DNA of 64,000 nucleotides from the NCBI RefSeq assembly GCF_019048845.1, contig NZ_CP077426.1, forward strand, positions 2,279,501-2,343,500, read 5' to 3'. Every line of letters begins with the position of its first letter. Position 1 is the first letter of the stretch. Below the pieces are notes generated by a model. That model made no database searches, was not told the DNA's origin, and saw nothing but the letters and a program-made list of their open reading frames with translations. Positions 20,519 to 30,974 of the stretch are shown here, piece by piece. The DNA comes from Vibrio mimicus. Its GTDB lineage: Bacteria > Pseudomonadota > Gammaproteobacteria > Enterobacterales > Vibrionaceae. A program made the translations under genes and the position numbers.

Positions 20519-20776
20519 ATGTACGAGAAGCAAGTAGAAATCACAGCAGAAAACGGCCTTCATACTCGTCCAGCTGCACAGTTTGTAAAAGAAGCAAAAG
20601 CTTTTGATGCAGACATCACAGTGACTTCTAACGGTAAAAGTGCAAGCGCAAAAAGTCTATTCAAACTTCAAACGCTAGGTCTGGTAAAGGGTACTGTCGT
20701 GACTATCTCTGCCGAAGGCCCTCAAGCCAAAGAAGCGGTTGAGCATCTAGTTGCTCTGATGGACCAACTTCACTAA
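20519..20776 (+). CDS. ptsH: Phosphocarrier protein HPr
   Basis: Small cytosolic carrier of the sugar phosphotransferase system; it takes the phosphate from enzyme I and passes it to sugar-specific EIIA proteins. The 85-residue protein has the active-site histidine in [11 protein letters not shown] (H15) and the serine region SAKSLFKLQ (S46), as in enteric HPr. Ribosome site TTGGGG precedes the ATG. The 238 bases upstream hold TGTGA followed by a GTGCTAGCAC palindrome (20437-20446), a weak CRP-like arrangement; CRP control is known for E. coli ptsH and is only possible here. First gene of ptsH-ptsI-crr. Confidence 0.97.
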   Translation: MYEKQVEITAENGLHTRPAAQFVKEAKAFDADITVTSNGKSASAKSLFKLQTLGLVKGTVVTISAEGPQAKEAVEHLVALMDQLH

Positions 20777-20790
20777 TCCGGTCTTCCTTT

Positions 20791-20822
20791 CAAAGCCATT
20801 TTGTTCACGCAAAATGGCTTTG
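20791..20822 (+). promoter_or_regulatory. ptsH-ptsI intercistronic hairpin
   Basis: Perfect 13-base-pair stem CAAAGCCATTTTG / CAAAATGGCTTTG with a 6-base loop, 14 bases after the ptsH stop. Only TTGGAAAT follows, so it is a weak terminator at most; it more likely protects or attenuates, letting HPr be made in excess over enzyme I. Confidence 0.7.
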
Positions 20823-20910
20823 TTGGAAATAACCCGAGAAATAAGCTACACGTTACCGTTAGCGAATTATCCAATCTCCCGTTTACAGTTGACCAGTTTA
20901 AGGTAAGGCT

Positions 20911-22632
20911 ATGATTTCAGGCATTCTAGCATCTCCAGGTATTGCGATTGGTAAAGCATTACTTCTTCAAGAAGATGAAATTGTCCTAAACACAAACACC
21001 ATTTCTGACGATCAAGTAGAAGCCGAAGTTGAGCGCTTTTACACTGCGCGTAATAAATCGTCTGCGCAGTTAGAAGTGATCAAACAAAAAGCACTTGAAA
21101 CTTTTGGTGAAGAAAAAGAAGCCATCTTTGAAGGCCATATCATGTTGCTTGAAGATGAAGAGCTAGAAGAAGAGATTTTAGCCCTCATCAAGAAAGAAAA
21201 AATGTCTGCCGATAACGCGATTCATACCGTTATCGAAGAGCAAGCCACTGCGCTTGAGTCACTAGACGACGAATACCTAAAAGAACGTGCGACCGACATT
21301 CGTGATATCGGTACACGTTTTGTTAAAAATGCTCTAGGCATGCATATCGTTTCGCTCAGCGAAATCGATCAAGAAGTAGTCTTAGTTGCGTATGACTTGA
21401 CCCCTTCTGAAACGGCGCAAATTAACCTGAACTATGTTCTGGGTTTCGCATGTGATATCGGTGGCCGTACTTCTCACACTTCAATCATGGCACGTTCTCT
21501 TGAACTACCAGCGATTGTGGGTACCAACGATATCACTAAACAAGTGAAGAATGGCGACATGCTGATTTTGGATGCAATGAACAACAAAATCATTGTCAAT
21601 CCAACCGAAGCGCAAATCGAAGAAGCTAAAGCGGTTAAAGCAGCTTTCCTTGCTGAAAAAGAAGAGCTGGCAAAGCTGAAGGATCTTCCTGCAGAAACTT
21701 TAGACGGTCACCGCGTTGAAGTGTGTGGCAATATCGGCACAGTAAAAGACTGTGACGGCATCATCCGTAACGGTGGTGAAGGTGTGGGTCTGTACCGTAC
21801 TGAATTCCTGTTTATGGATCGTGATGCTCTACCGACTGAAGAAGAGCAATATCAAGCCTATAAAGAAGTCGCCGAAGCGATGAGCGGTCATGCCGTGATT
21901 ATCCGTACTATGGATATCGGTGGCGACAAAGATCTGCCTTATATGGATCTGCCAAAAGAGATGAACCCATTCTTGGGTTGGCGTGCAGTACGTATCAGCT
22001 TAGATCGCCGTGAAATCCTGCGTGATCAGTTACGCGGCATTCTGCGTGCTTCTGCTCACGGCAAACTTCGCGTAATGTTCCCTATGATCATTTCAGTAGA
22101 AGAAATTCGTGAACTGAAAAAAGCAATTGAAGAGTACAAAGTGGAACTGCGTGCTGAAGGCCATGCTTTCGATGAAAATATCGAAATCGGTGTGATGGTA
22201 GAAACTCCAGCAGCGGCAGCGATTGCGCACCACTTAGCGAAAGAAGTGTCTTTCTTCTCTATCGGCACTAACGATTTAACTCAGTACACCCTAGCGGTAG
22301 ACCGTGGTAACGAGATGATCTCTCACCTCTATAACCCACTCTCTCCAGCGGTTCTGACCGTGATCAAGCAGGTGATTGATGCTTCTCACGCAGAAGGCAA
22401 ATGGACTGGTATGTGTGGTGAATTAGCGGGTGACGAGCGTGCAACTCTGCTCCTACTCGGTATGGGTCTGGATGAGTTCTCAATGAGCGGTATCTCGATT
22501 CCAAAAGTGAAGAAAGTGATCCGCAATGCCAATTATGCGGAAATCAAAGCGATGGCTGAAGAAGCTCTGTCTCTGCCAACTGCTGCAGAAATCGAAGCTT
22601 GCGTAGAAAAATTCATCGCAGCGAAAGCATAA
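20911..22632 (+). CDS. ptsI: Phosphoenolpyruvate-protein phosphotransferase (enzyme I)
   Basis: First enzyme of the PTS: autophosphorylates with phosphoenolpyruvate and donates the phosphate to HPr. The 573 residues have the N-terminal HPr-binding and swivel domain with the active histidine in [12 protein letters not shown], the linker, and the C-terminal TIM barrel with the PEP-binding blocks [21 protein letters not shown], and the catalytic-cysteine motif GMCGELAGD. Spacing to ptsH is 134 bases with a hairpin between; crr follows after 108 bases with another. Confidence 0.98.
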   Translation: MISGILASPGIAIGKALLLQEDEIVLNTNTISDDQVEAEVERFYTARNKSSAQLEVIKQKALETFGEEKEAIFEGHIMLLEDEELEEEILALIKKEKMSADNAIHTVIEEQATALESLDDEYLKERATDIRDIGTRFVKNALGMHIVSLSEIDQEVVLVAYDLTPSETAQINLNYVLGFACDIGGRTSHTSIMARSLELPAIVGTNDITKQVKNGDMLILDAMNNKIIVNPTEAQIEEAKAVKAAFLAEKEELAKLKDLPAETLDGHRVEVCGNIGTVKDCDGIIRNGGEGVGLYRTEFLFMDRDALPTEEEQYQAYKEVAEAMSGHAVIIRTMDIGGDKDLPYMDLPKEMNPFLGWRAVRISLDRREILRDQLRGILRASAHGKLRVMFPMIISVEEIRELKKAIEEYKVELRAEGHAFDENIEIGVMVETPAAAAIAHHLAKEVSFFSIGTNDLTQYTLAVDRGNEMISHLYNPLSPAVLTVIKQVIDASHAEGKWTGMCGELAGDERATLLLLGMGLDEFSMSGISIPKVKKVIRNANYAEIKAMAEEALSLPTAAEIEACVEKFIAAKA

Positions 22633-22650
22633 TTATTGGTTGATACCAAG

Positions 22651-22681
22651 GAGATAGGCGATGAAAATAGTCGTCTATCTC
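22651..22681 (+). promoter_or_regulatory. ptsI-crr intercistronic hairpin
   Basis: Eleven-base-pair stem GAGATAGGCGA / TCGTCTATCTC (one G-U pair) with a 9-base loop, 19 bases past the ptsI stop and no T run after it. Confidence 0.6.
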
Positions 22682-22740
22682 TGGTGATTGGTATACTATA
22701 CTTCGACAGAACAAATCTAAAACGTTAGGAGCATGACACA

Positions 22741-23250
22741 ATGGGTCTGTTTGATAAACTTAAGAAGCTAGTCTCTGACGACAGCGCTAACGCGGGTGCA
22801 ATCGACATCATCGCACCTCTTTCTGGTGAAATCGTAAACATCGAAGATGTGCCAGATGTTGTGTTCGCTGAGAAAATCGTTGGTGACGGTATCGCGATCA
22901 AGCCTGCTGGTAACAAGATGGTAGCTCCTGTTAACGGTACTATCGGTAAAATCTTCGAAACTAACCACGCATTCTCTATCGAATCGGATGACGGCGTTGA
23001 GCTGTTTGTTCACTTCGGTATCGACACTGTTGAACTAAAAGGCGAAGGCTTCAAGCGTATCGCTGAAGAAGGTCAATCAGTGAAAATCGGCGATACTATT
23101 ATCGAATTCGATTTGGCACTGCTAGAAGAGAAAGCAAAATCAACTCTAACTCCAGTTGTTATTTCTAACATGGATGAAATCAAAGAGCTGAACAAACTTT
23201 CTGGTTCTGTAAACGTAGGTGAAACTCCAATCCTACGCGTTACCAAGTAA
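22741..23250 (+). CDS. crr: Glucose-specific PTS component EIIA-Glc
   Basis: Cytosolic phosphocarrier of 169 residues that hands phosphate from HPr to the glucose permease and, by its phosphorylation state, controls adenylate cyclase and inducer exclusion; in V. cholerae it also affects biofilm formation. The two active-site histidines are visible in [21 protein letters not shown] (H75 and H90 equivalents are split over this block). Very high codon bias (GGT, CGT, AAC) fits an abundant protein. SD AGGAGC lies before the ATG. Confidence 0.97.
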   Translation: MGLFDKLKKLVSDDSANAGAIDIIAPLSGEIVNIEDVPDVVFAEKIVGDGIAIKPAGNKMVAPVNGTIGKIFETNHAFSIESDDGVELFVHFGIDTVELKGEGFKRIAEEGQSVKIGDTIIEFDLALLEEKAKSTLTPVVISNMDEIKELNKLSGSVNVGETPILRVTK

Positions 23251-23265
23251 TCGACTTGTGTGATG

Positions 23266-23294
23266 TAAAAAACGCTGCCCAGTGCAGCGTTTTT
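23266..23294. terminator. Terminator between crr and the ubiquinone hydroxylase gene
   Basis: AAAAAACGCTGC and GCAGCGTTTTTT around a 5-base loop; A-rich before and T-rich after, so usable in both directions by the convergent genes. Confidence 0.88.
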
Positions 23295-23348
23295 TATTTT
23301 TACAGTCTAGCCTTTTTAAATAGCCAATACAGCCTAAATAGGGATCGG

Positions 23349-24515
23349 TTAGTTTGAAAAGCCGAGAGCGTAACGCAGCACTTGCGTTTTCAACGGCCCA
23401 GAGCGTTCGGCTAAAGCGAGTGCAACATTACGCACAAACCTAACTGGCATAAACGTGTTGCTAAAGGTTTTGTAAAACAGATCCATCCCCGTTTGCATCA
23501 GCAGATTATCTGGACGACGACGACGCTCATAGCGTTCAAACTGTGCCTGACTTAATACCGTATGATCCTGTGTTTCCGCCAGCAACACGGCCACATCTTT
23601 AAAACCTAGATTCACGCCCTGCCCTGCTAACGGGTTAATCGTATGTGCTGCATCACCAACCAGAACACAGCGATTTTTGACATATTGCTGCGCGTGACGT
23701 CGAGTCAGCGGGAAAGAGCCCTGCTGCAACACTTTTATATCCCCAAGCTCAGCAGGAAAGTGCTGAAGAATTTCACCACGCAATTGCTCAGGGTTTAAGG
23801 CTGCCAGTTTTCGAATGCGCTGCGGTGTGTCATACCAAACCAAAGACGCCTGATTGCCACCTAAAGGCAAGTAGGAGCGCGGGCCTGTTGGGAAAAACTG
23901 CTGCCACGTCGTTTCTTGTTGGATCTGTTCTGTCTGCACATTAATCAACATGCAGTGTTGCCGATAATCCCACGCCGTCACGCCGATATGTGCCAGTTGA
24001 CGAACCTGTGAATTCGCTCCATCCGCACCGATCACCCAATCACACTCAAGTTCAATGCCCGATTGTAAAGTGACATGGCATCCCTCTTCGCTCACATCCA
24101 ATTGCACCAATTGCTCTGGGCACATTAAAGTCAACTGCGGATAAGCTGAAAATTGTTGCCATAGTGCTAATTGAATGACTCTGTTTTCTACCATGTAGCC
24201 TAGTTGTTGCAAATTCAAGGACTCACAGGAAAAACGCGTACGACATTCTGGATGTTCCCACGTTTCTAGGTGGCGATACGGACAAGCGCGCATGGCAACA
24301 ATACTTGACCAAGCACCCAGTTCTTCTAGCAGTTCTACCGAGGTTTGCGAAATCGCGGAGACACGCACATCCATAGCTTGATTAGGCTCAAAAGCGTGCG
24401 GCTCACCAGAATCAATCACCGCAACCTTGCGCCCTTGACGTGCAAAGCCAAGGGCAGCCGCAGCACCAACCATGCCGCCACCGACTACTAGGATGTCAAA
24501 TTTGTTGCTGCTCAT
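23349..24515 (-). CDS. ubiF: Ubiquinone biosynthesis FAD-dependent hydroxylase, UbiF-type
   Basis: Flavin monooxygenase of the UbiF/UbiH/UbiI group, 388 residues, acting late in ubiquinone synthesis. It has the FAD dinucleotide motif VVGGGMVGAAAAL at the N-terminus, the GADGANSQVRQ motif in the middle, and LVGDAAHTINPLAGQGVNLGFKD near residue 285. By gene order (upstream of miaB, as in E. coli) it is the C6 hydroxylase UbiF rather than UbiH or UbiI; sequence alone does not prove which ring position it acts on. ATG 24515 (MSSNKFD) is chosen because GGAAAGGG precedes it; five more in-frame codons lie upstream. Confidence 0.88.
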   Translation of the reverse strand: MSSNKFDILVVGGGMVGAAAALGFARQGRKVAVIDSGEPHAFEPNQAMDVRVSAISQTSVELLEELGAWSSIVAMRACPYRHLETWEHPECRTRFSCESLNLQQLGYMVENRVIQLALWQQFSAYPQLTLMCPEQLVQLDVSEEGCHVTLQSGIELECDWVIGADGANSQVRQLAHIGVTAWDYRQHCMLINVQTEQIQQETTWQQFFPTGPRSYLPLGGNQASLVWYDTPQRIRKLAALNPEQLRGEILQHFPAELGDIKVLQQGSFPLTRRHAQQYVKNRCVLVGDAAHTINPLAGQGVNLGFKDVAVLLAETQDHTVLSQAQFERYERRRRPDNLLMQTGMDLFYKTFSNTFMPVRFVRNVALALAERSGPLKTQVLRYALGFSN

Positions 24516-24768
24516 ACCCTTTCCCACCAACCGTTTTATCTAAACGGCATTGTACGGAGTGAGGGAAATATTGCGACATTTTTTACGCTAAAACCCTGCT
24601 TGTAATAAGGTAAAAAGCCAATCACAACAAGGGTTACAAGAGAATTCCGCCAATTACTAGTCAGTCGGTTTTTAAAGCAGTACAATACGCCGCTTACCGC
24701 CGAGAGGGCGGCTAGAATGTGAGCTAAAGCTCAAATGATTGAAGAACTATTGAACGAGCGAAAGTGTG

Positions 24769-26193
24769 ATGAGTAAGAAACTGCTAATTAAAACTTGGGG
24801 CTGCCAGATGAACGAGTACGATTCATCAAAAATGGCTGACCTGCTTAATGCTGCAAACGGCTATGAGCTGACAGAAATACCCGAGGAAGCAGACGTTTTA
24901 CTCCTAAACACCTGTTCGATCCGTGAAAAAGCTCAGGAAAAAGTGTTCCACCAACTTGGTCGTTGGAAAACCCTGAAAGACAAAAAACCTGGCGTAGTGA
25001 TCGGCGTTGGTGGTTGTGTGGCGACTCAAGAAGGCGATTCGATTCGTGATCGTGCGCCCTATGTCGATGTGATCTTTGGCCCACAAACGCTGCACCGCCT
25101 ACCAGAAATGATTAAACAATCGCAAATCAGCGAAGCGCCAGTAATGGATATCTCTTTCCCTGAGATTGAGAAGTTCGATCGCCTGCCAGAACCTCGTGCG
25201 GAAGGCCCTACTGCCTTTGTTTCTATCATGGAAGGTTGCTCAAAATACTGTACTTACTGCGTAGTGCCTTACACTCGTGGTGAAGAAGTCAGCCGCCCAA
25301 TGGATGATGTGCTGTTTGAAATCGCTCAACTTGCGGAACAAGGTGTGCGTGAAGTCAACCTGCTTGGCCAAAACGTGAACGCTTACCGTGGTGCAACTCA
25401 TGACGGTGAGATTTGCTCTTTTGCTGAGTTACTGCGTCTGGTAGCAACGATTGACGGCATCGACCGCATTCGCTTTACCACTAGCCACCCACTCGAATTT
25501 ACCGATGATATTATTGCGGTGTACGAAGACACCCCAGAGTTAGTAAGCTTCTTGCACTTACCAGTACAAAGTGGTAGCGATCGCATTCTGACTATGATGA
25601 AGCGCCCGCACACAGCCATTGAGTATAAGTCCATCATCCGTAAACTGCGTAAAGCGCGTCCTGATATTCAAATCAGCTCTGATTTTATCGTTGGCTTCCC
25701 GGGTGAAACCGACAAAGATTTCCAAGACACCATGAAGCTGATCCGTGATGTCGATTTCGATATGAGCTTTAGCTTTATCTTCTCCCCTCGACCTGGCACA
25801 CCAGCCGCCGACTATCCATGTGATCTTTCGGAAGAAGTGAAGAAAGAGCGTCTGTACGAACTGCAACAGCAGATCAACAGTCAAGCCATGCGTTACTCAC
25901 GCCTGATGCTGGGTACTGAACAACGTATTTTAGTTGAAGGTCCATCGAAGAAAGATTTGATGGAACTACGTGGGCGTACCGAAAATAACCGTGTGGTTAA
26001 CTTCGAAGGTTCACCAGAACTGATCGGTCAGTTTGTTGATGTGAAGATTGTCGATGTGTTCGCCAACTCACTGCGTGGTGAATTGGTACGCACCGAACAA
26101 GAGATGAATCTGCGTATTGCGACCTCTCCATCAGAAATGAAAGCGAAGACTCGCCGCGAGGATGAGCTTGGGGTTGCTACATTTACTCCTTAA
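24769..26193 (+). CDS. miaB: tRNA-2-methylthio-N6-isopentenyladenosine synthase MiaB
   Basis: Radical-SAM methylthiotransferase that converts i6A37 to ms2i6A37 in tRNAs reading UNN codons. The 474-residue protein has the N-terminal UPF0004 domain with three cluster cysteines ([26 protein letters not shown]), the radical-SAM motif [11 protein letters not shown], and a C-terminal TRAM domain (about 375-440). ATG 24769 follows GAGCGAAAG; a GTG one codon earlier is in frame. Start of the plus-strand block with phoL, ybeY, corC and lnt, the same order as in E. coli. Confidence 0.97.
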   Translation: MSKKLLIKTWGCQMNEYDSSKMADLLNAANGYELTEIPEEADVLLLNTCSIREKAQEKVFHQLGRWKTLKDKKPGVVIGVGGCVATQEGDSIRDRAPYVDVIFGPQTLHRLPEMIKQSQISEAPVMDISFPEIEKFDRLPEPRAEGPTAFVSIMEGCSKYCTYCVVPYTRGEEVSRPMDDVLFEIAQLAEQGVREVNLLGQNVNAYRGATHDGEICSFAELLRLVATIDGIDRIRFTTSHPLEFTDDIIAVYEDTPELVSFLHLPVQSGSDRILTMMKRPHTAIEYKSIIRKLRKARPDIQISSDFIVGFPGETDKDFQDTMKLIRDVDFDMSFSFIFSPRPGTPAADYPCDLSEEVKKERLYELQQQINSQAMRYSRLMLGTEQRILVEGPSKKDLMELRGRTENNRVVNFEGSPELIGQFVDVKIVDVFANSLRGELVRTEQEMNLRIATSPSEMKAKTRREDELGVATFTP

Positions 26194-26205
26194 TCTCGTA
26201 TACAC

Positions 26206-26245
26206 TGTCAATAAGTGTCCGGTCAAAATCGGACATTTATTGACA
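26206..26245 (+). promoter_or_regulatory. 16-base-pair hairpin between miaB and phoL
   Basis: TGTCAATAAGTGTCCG (26206-26221) pairs with CGGACATTTATTGACA (26230-26245), one G-U pair, 8-base loop. It lies 13 bases after miaB and ends only 4 bases before the phoL ribosome site AGAGG, with no T run. It could limit phoL translation or shield the mRNA end. Confidence 0.68.
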
Positions 26246-26260
26246 TACTGAGAGGCAAAT

Positions 26261-27364
26261 TTGAGCAATAAAATCATAACCTTAGAAATTAATCTGGAAC
26301 CTTCCGATAACCACCGACTCGCCAGCTTATGTGGCCCTTTCGATGATAACATCAAGCATCTAGAACGTCGCTTGGGAGTCGAAATCAATTACCGTGGCAA
26401 TTTCTTCACCATCGTGGGTAAAGCCCATACTGCCGCTGCTGCGCTCGATATTATCAAAACACTGTATGTTGAAACTGCTCCGGTGCGTGGCCAAATTGCC
26501 GACATTGAACCTGAGCAGATTCATCTTGCGATAAAAGAATCCGGCGTTCTTGAACAGCACAGCGAATCTAGCATTGCCCACGGCAAAGAAGTGTTTGTCA
26601 AAACCAAAAAAGGCGTGATCAAACCTCGGACACCGAATCAAGCTCAATACTTGATGAATATGGTGACGCACGACATCACCTTTGGTGTTGGCCCTGCGGG
26701 TACAGGTAAAACCTACCTTGCGGTTGCAGCTGCGGTGGATGCGCTTGAGCGCCAAGAAATTCGCCGTATTTTGCTCACTCGTCCTGCGGTTGAAGCGGGA
26801 GAAAAACTTGGCTTTCTACCAGGCGATCTGAGCCAAAAAGTCGATCCCTACTTGCGCCCGCTTTACGATGCTTTGTTCGAAATGCTCGGTTTTGAGCGCG
26901 TAGAAAAACTGATTGAGCGTAACGTGATTGAAGTAGCTCCGCTTGCTTACATGCGCGGCCGCACACTGAACGATGCGTTTATTATTCTCGACGAAAGCCA
27001 AAACACCACTGTCGAGCAGATGAAAATGTTCCTGACGCGAATTGGCTTTAACTCTCGCGCCGTGATAACTGGTGACGTGACGCAAATCGACTTACCGCGC
27101 GGTGCGAAGTCAGGCCTGCGCCATGCGATTGAAGTGCTCAATGAAGTCGAAGAAATCAGCTTTAACTTCTTCCAAGCTGACGATGTGGTACGTCATCCTG
27201 TGGTAGCTCGTATCGTTAACGCTTATGAAAAGTGGGAAGCGCAAGATCAAAAAGAGCGTAAAGAGTATGAGCAGCGCCGCCGTGAAGAGCGTGAAAGCAA
27301 ATTGCTCGAAATGCAACGAACTGAAATGGCACTTGGTCACAATAATGAGCCTAACCCATCATGA
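26261..27364 (+). CDS. phoL: PhoH-like ATPase (PhoL/YbeZ)
   Basis: A 367-residue P-loop protein of the PhoH family, thought to act as an RNA-linked ATPase/helicase beside YbeY in rRNA maturation. N-terminal KH-like part (about 1-100), then the ATPase with Walker [12 protein letters not shown] (about 147-157), IILDESQ as Walker B, and GDVTQIDLP. The C-terminal tail is highly charged ([14 protein letters not shown]). It starts with TTG at 26261: AGAGG lies at the right distance and no ATG occurs before the conserved part. It overlaps ybeY by 4 bases (ATGA). Confidence 0.95.
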   Translation: MSNKIITLEINLEPSDNHRLASLCGPFDDNIKHLERRLGVEINYRGNFFTIVGKAHTAAAALDIIKTLYVETAPVRGQIADIEPEQIHLAIKESGVLEQHSESSIAHGKEVFVKTKKGVIKPRTPNQAQYLMNMVTHDITFGVGPAGTGKTYLAVAAAVDALERQEIRRILLTRPAVEAGEKLGFLPGDLSQKVDPYLRPLYDALFEMLGFERVEKLIERNVIEVAPLAYMRGRTLNDAFIILDESQNTTVEQMKMFLTRIGFNSRAVITGDVTQIDLPRGAKSGLRHAIEVLNEVEEISFNFFQADDVVRHPVVARIVNAYEKWEAQDQKERKEYEQRRREERESKLLEMQRTEMALGHNNEPNPS

Positions 27365-27825
27365 GTATTGAACTGGATTTGCAATTGGCAGTCGAAAATG
27401 AAAACGGACTGCCAATCGAAGCGGATTTTGCCCAGTGGTTAACCCGTACAATCACCCCTTTTCAGCCACAAGCCGAAGTGACCATTCGCATTGTGGATGA
27501 AAAGGAAAGCCATGCGCTAAATTTAAATTATCGCGGCAAAGATAAACCGACCAATGTGTTATCTTTCCCGTTTGAAGCTCCTACAGGTATGGAAATGGAT
27601 CTTCTCGGTGATTTGGTAATTTGCCGCCAAGTGGTTGAACGTGAAGCCATTGAGCAAAATAAGCCTTTGCAAGCACATTGGGCGCATATGGTTGTACATG
27701 GTAGTCTGCATCTGCTAGGTTATGACCACATCGAGGATGATGAAGCAGAAGAGATGGAATCTCTTGAAACCGAAATTATGCAAGAAATGGGCTTTACTGA
27801 CCCGTATCTGGCAGAAAAAGAGTAA
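27361..27825 (+). CDS. ybeY: Endoribonuclease YbeY
   Basis: Single-strand endoribonuclease needed for 16S rRNA 3'-end maturation and late 70S quality control. The 154-residue protein carries the zinc-binding motif H-G-x-L-H-L-x-G-Y-D-H ([12 protein letters not shown], about 114-125) and NVLSFPFE of the family. Its start overlaps the phoL stop, so the two are translationally coupled, consistent with their joint role. A 7-base-pair hairpin (CCTTATC / GATAAGG, 27827-27846) lies right after the stop, before corC. Confidence 0.96.
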   Translation: MSIELDLQLAVENENGLPIEADFAQWLTRTITPFQPQAEVTIRIVDEKESHALNLNYRGKDKPTNVLSFPFEAPTGMEMDLLGDLVICRQVVEREAIEQNKPLQAHWAHMVVHGSLHLLGYDHIEDDEAEEMESLETEIMQEMGFTDPYLAEKE

Positions 27826-27894
27826 CCCTTATCCGTTAAGATAAGGCCTATGTGAGCTATCACACTTCTGATAGCGTTAGTGAATTGAGACATA

Positions 27895-28770
27895 ATGAAC
27901 GAAGACAATTCTCAGAATTCGGAAGGTCCGAGTAGAAAGTCCTTCTTTGAACGCCTAAGTCAACTTTTTCAGGGAGAGCCGAAAGATCGCCAAGAGCTGG
28001 TCGATGTAATCCGTGACTCTGAAGTCAATGACTTGATTGACCATGACACCCGCGACATGCTCGAAGGTGTAATGGAAATCGCCGAAATGCGCGTGCGCGA
28101 TATCATGATCCCACGCTCACAAATGGTCACTATCGATCGTACTCACAACCTAGATGCTTTGGTTGCCATCATGACTGATGCGCAGCACTCGCGTTATCCT
28201 GTGATCAGCGAAGACAAAGACCATGTGGAAGGCATTCTACTTGCGAAGGACTTACTCAAATATCTAGGCTCCAACTGTGCGCCATTCAATATCCAAGAAG
28301 TGATCCGTCCTGCGGTCGTGGTTCCGGAAAGCAAGCGGGTTGACCGTCTGCTCAAAGAGTTCCGTGAAGAACGTTACCATATGGCGATTGTGGTGGATGA
28401 GTTTGGCGGCGTTTCTGGCCTAGTCACCATTGAAGATATTCTGGAAGAGATCGTCGGCGACATCGAAGATGAATTCGACGACGAAGAGCAAAAAGACATT
28501 CGCCAACTGAGCAAACACACCTTCTCGGTGAAAGCGCTCGCCACAATTGAAGACTTTAACCACACTTTCGGCACAAAATTCAGTGATGATGAAGTGGATA
28601 CGGTCGGTGGACTGGTGATGACGGCATTCGGCCACTTACCAGCACGCGGGGAAGTCGTAGACATTGCAGGCTACAACTTCAAAGTGACCGCGGCAGATAA
28701 TCGCCGAGTGGTAGCTCTTCAAGTTACCGTTCCCGATCTGGAAGCGCTTTCGCAAGTCGCGGAAGAGTAG
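27895..28770 (+). CDS. corC: CorC/YbeX, CBS-domain protein
   Basis: A 291-residue soluble protein with a leading charged segment, two CBS domains (about 70-130 and 135-195, [11 protein letters not shown] and [15 protein letters not shown]), and a C-terminal CorC/HlyC domain (about 205-285). It was linked to magnesium and cobalt efflux with CorA in Salmonella; newer E. coli work ties YbeX to ribosome metabolism, in keeping with its neighbours phoL and ybeY. The exact role is therefore open. GAG-rich upstream, spacing of 69 bases to ybeY. Confidence 0.94.
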   Translation: MNEDNSQNSEGPSRKSFFERLSQLFQGEPKDRQELVDVIRDSEVNDLIDHDTRDMLEGVMEIAEMRVRDIMIPRSQMVTIDRTHNLDALVAIMTDAQHSRYPVISEDKDHVEGILLAKDLLKYLGSNCAPFNIQEVIRPAVVVPESKRVDRLLKEFREERYHMAIVVDEFGGVSGLVTIEDILEEIVGDIEDEFDDEEQKDIRQLSKHTFSVKALATIEDFNHTFGTKFSDDEVDTVGGLVMTAFGHLPARGEVVDIAGYNFKVTAADNRRVVALQVTVPDLEALSQVAEE

Positions 28771-28811
28771 TCCTCATCCTCTTACCAAGTAAGAGAAAAA
28801 GAAAAGAGACG

Positions 28812-30329
28812 ATGAAAACTCTATTACATCATCGCCTAATGCGGCCGCTTGCGGCCGCTTTTGTTGGCGTCATAACTCCTCTGGCTTTTGCCCCTTATCA
28901 GTTTTGGCCTTTGGCCTTATTCAGCCCATTTATCCTACTCCTTCTCTTAAACCAGCAAAGCACTAAACGAGCTGCTCTGATCGGTTTTGCATGGGGACTA
29001 GGGCAATTTGCTGTAGGTATTAGTTGGGTACACGTCAGTATTGATACCTTTGGTGGCATGCCCAAAATCGCCAGCCTGTTTTTAATGACTCTATTGGTCG
29101 GCTATCTGGCGCTTTATCCAAGCCTTTTCGGCTGGCTACTTAATCGCTTGTTTCCGAACAACTCACGCAGTAAATGGCTGTGTGCTGCCCCAGCTTTGTG
29201 GCTGATTACCGATTGGCTACGTGGTTGGGTGATGACGGGTTTTCCTTGGCTGTGGCTTGGTTACAGTCAAATTGATAGCCCTCTTGCCAACTTTGCCCCC
29301 ATCGGTGGCGTAGAGCTCATCACTCTGTTACTGCTGTTTTGTGCAGGTAGCTTAGCTTATGCCGTGCTTAATCGCCGTTGGCTGATGGCTTTCATCCCTC
29401 TTGTGGTTTACGCAACCGGTTATGGCCTCCAAGCCATGCAGTGGGTCACCCCACAAACTGAGCGCACAGCCTCACTGGCCTTGATTCAAGGCAATATCGA
29501 ACAGGGATTGAAATGGCTGCCTAGCCAGCGCTGGCCAACCATCATGAAATACACCGATCTTACTCGCGAAAACTGGGATGCCGATGTAATCATTTGGCCA
29601 GAAGCAGCGATCCCCGCTTTTGAATATGAAATCTCCTCATTTCTGCATAATCTTGATGCTGCAGCTCGGATGAACCAGAGCGCAGTGATCACAGGCATTA
29701 TTAACCAAAGTGAAGATAAGCAATTCTTTAACAGTGTGTTAACACTCGGAGATACCCCTCAAGGTGAGTATCGTTATGATCCAACCGAGCGTTACCATAA
29801 GTACCACTTACTGCCTTTTGGTGAATTTGTCCCTTTTGAGGATATTTTAAGGCCATTGGCACCTTTCTTTAATTTGCCGATGTCCTCCTTCAGCCAAGGG
29901 GCATATATCCAACCCAACTTGATTGCTAAAGGTTTCGCGTTTGCAGCGGCACTTTGTTACGAAATCATTTTCAATGAACAAGTGCGTGATAATGTGACAC
30001 CAGACACCGACTTCCTGCTGACACTTTCCAATGACGCTTGGTTTGGTCGCTCAATTGGCCCGTTGCAGCACATGGAAATTGCACGCATGCGCGCACTTGA
30101 GTTGGGCAAACCACTGATCCGCGCCACCAACAATGGAGTGACGGCCGTCACTGACGAACGCGGACGCATCGTAGCTCAGTTGCCACAATTTGAAACAGGA
30201 GTGCTAAAAGCCACCGTGACACCCACTCGTGGTAGCACCCCGTACTACCAATGGGGCACGGCTCCACTCTATATTTGGGTAGGTTTAGCGCTTGTTTTTG
30301 CTTTCTGGCGACAACGCCGAACAAAATAA
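28812..30329 (+). CDS. lnt: Apolipoprotein N-acyltransferase
   Basis: Adds the third acyl chain to the N-terminal cysteine of lipoproteins, the last maturation step before Lol sorting. The 505-residue inner-membrane protein has about six N-terminal membrane helices (10-200), then a periplasmic nitrilase-like domain with the Glu-Lys-Cys triad: [26 protein letters not shown] and [11 protein letters not shown], and a closing helix near the C-terminus. Near the start two exact 10-base repeats (GCGGCCGCTT, 28841-28860) encode part of RPLAAAF. The gene ends at a strong terminator. Confidence 0.97.
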   Translation: MKTLLHHRLMRPLAAAFVGVITPLAFAPYQFWPLALFSPFILLLLLNQQSTKRAALIGFAWGLGQFAVGISWVHVSIDTFGGMPKIASLFLMTLLVGYLALYPSLFGWLLNRLFPNNSRSKWLCAAPALWLITDWLRGWVMTGFPWLWLGYSQIDSPLANFAPIGGVELITLLLLFCAGSLAYAVLNRRWLMAFIPLVVYATGYGLQAMQWVTPQTERTASLALIQGNIEQGLKWLPSQRWPTIMKYTDLTRENWDADVIIWPEAAIPAFEYEISSFLHNLDAAARMNQSAVITGIINQSEDKQFFNSVLTLGDTPQGEYRYDPTERYHKYHLLPFGEFVPFEDILRPLAPFFNLPMSSFSQGAYIQPNLIAKGFAFAAALCYEIIFNEQVRDNVTPDTDFLLTLSNDAWFGRSIGPLQHMEIARMRALELGKPLIRATNNGVTAVTDERGRIVAQLPQFETGVLKATVTPTRGSTPYYQWGTAPLYIWVGLALVFAFWRQRRTK

Positions 30330-30337
30330 GCGAAAGC

Positions 30338-30367
30338 AAAACGGGAAGTTCATCTTCCCGTTTTTTT
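30338..30367. terminator. Terminator between lnt and ybeL-like gene
   Basis: AAAACGGGAAG / CTTCCCGTTTT stem with a 5-base loop and a 7-base T run; convergent genes on both sides. Confidence 0.9.
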
Positions 30368-30374
30368 ATTCTAA

Positions 30375-30845
30375 CTAGGGTTTGAGAGGTTGGCGGCTAA
30401 ACGCTTTTCCGCCACATTGGATGCAAGGCTCTATTTCTGTGGGATGGTTAAACTCCATTTTATGACCACATTGATCACACACCAAAACGCCAAGACCGAT
30501 CATTTCACCCGCTTGATACAAACCTTGGTGTTCTAAATCGGCAAACAGCTCTACCCACTCAACCTTGGTACGGTCAGTGATATCCAGTAGCCCCTGCCAG
30601 ATAGAATTGGTGATCATCAGATAAAATGGGCCGCTTTTGCTCTGCTCGAAGCTTTGTGAGAACTCTTTAAGATCCGCTTTCACATAAGCAGAGACTAACG
30701 CCAGCTCATCCTTGGTCAAATCATTCGCGGCATCCACGTATTTCGCTGATGATTCAACGATCTCATTGACCCCATTCGAGCTGTGTTTGAGCGTTTCTAC
30801 GACCTCTTCCAGTAAGGCTTCATAACTTGCTTTCTGTTTTGGCAT
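30375..30845 (-). CDS. ybeL: Zinc-ribbon protein YbeL-like (DUF1451)
   Basis: A 156-residue protein with a long helical N-terminal part (1-110) and a C-terminal zinc ribbon made by CDQCGHKM and CIQCGGKAF (about 122-148). This is the pattern of YbeL-type proteins, whose gene neighbours leuS in E. coli too. Function is unknown; a cytosolic nucleic-acid or protein-binding role would be guesswork. It diverges from leuS. Confidence 0.85.
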   Translation of the reverse strand: MPKQKASYEALLEEVVETLKHSSNGVNEIVESSAKYVDAANDLTKDELALVSAYVKADLKEFSQSFEQSKSGPFYLMITNSIWQGLLDITDRTKVEWVELFADLEHQGLYQAGEMIGLGVLVCDQCGHKMEFNHPTEIEPCIQCGGKAFSRQPLKP

Positions 30846-30974
30846 CTCTCACCTCTCTCAAGCCTGATGGCTGCCGGATTAGCTATTGTTGTAAACCCCT
30901 GCTTTCTGTATTCTATGCCGAACCGAAAGACTTCGTTCCTACTGAACTCACAAATTCCAAGATGGATGTCATCG

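Noticed and set aside
27851..27864. CRP-like TGTGA-GCTA-TCACA before corC
   Set aside because: The spacer is 4 bases, while CRP needs 6; the match is probably chance.
28841..28860. Tandem 10-base repeat with two NotI sites in lnt
   Set aside because: Two copies only, in frame and coding for ordinary residues; more likely chance than an element.
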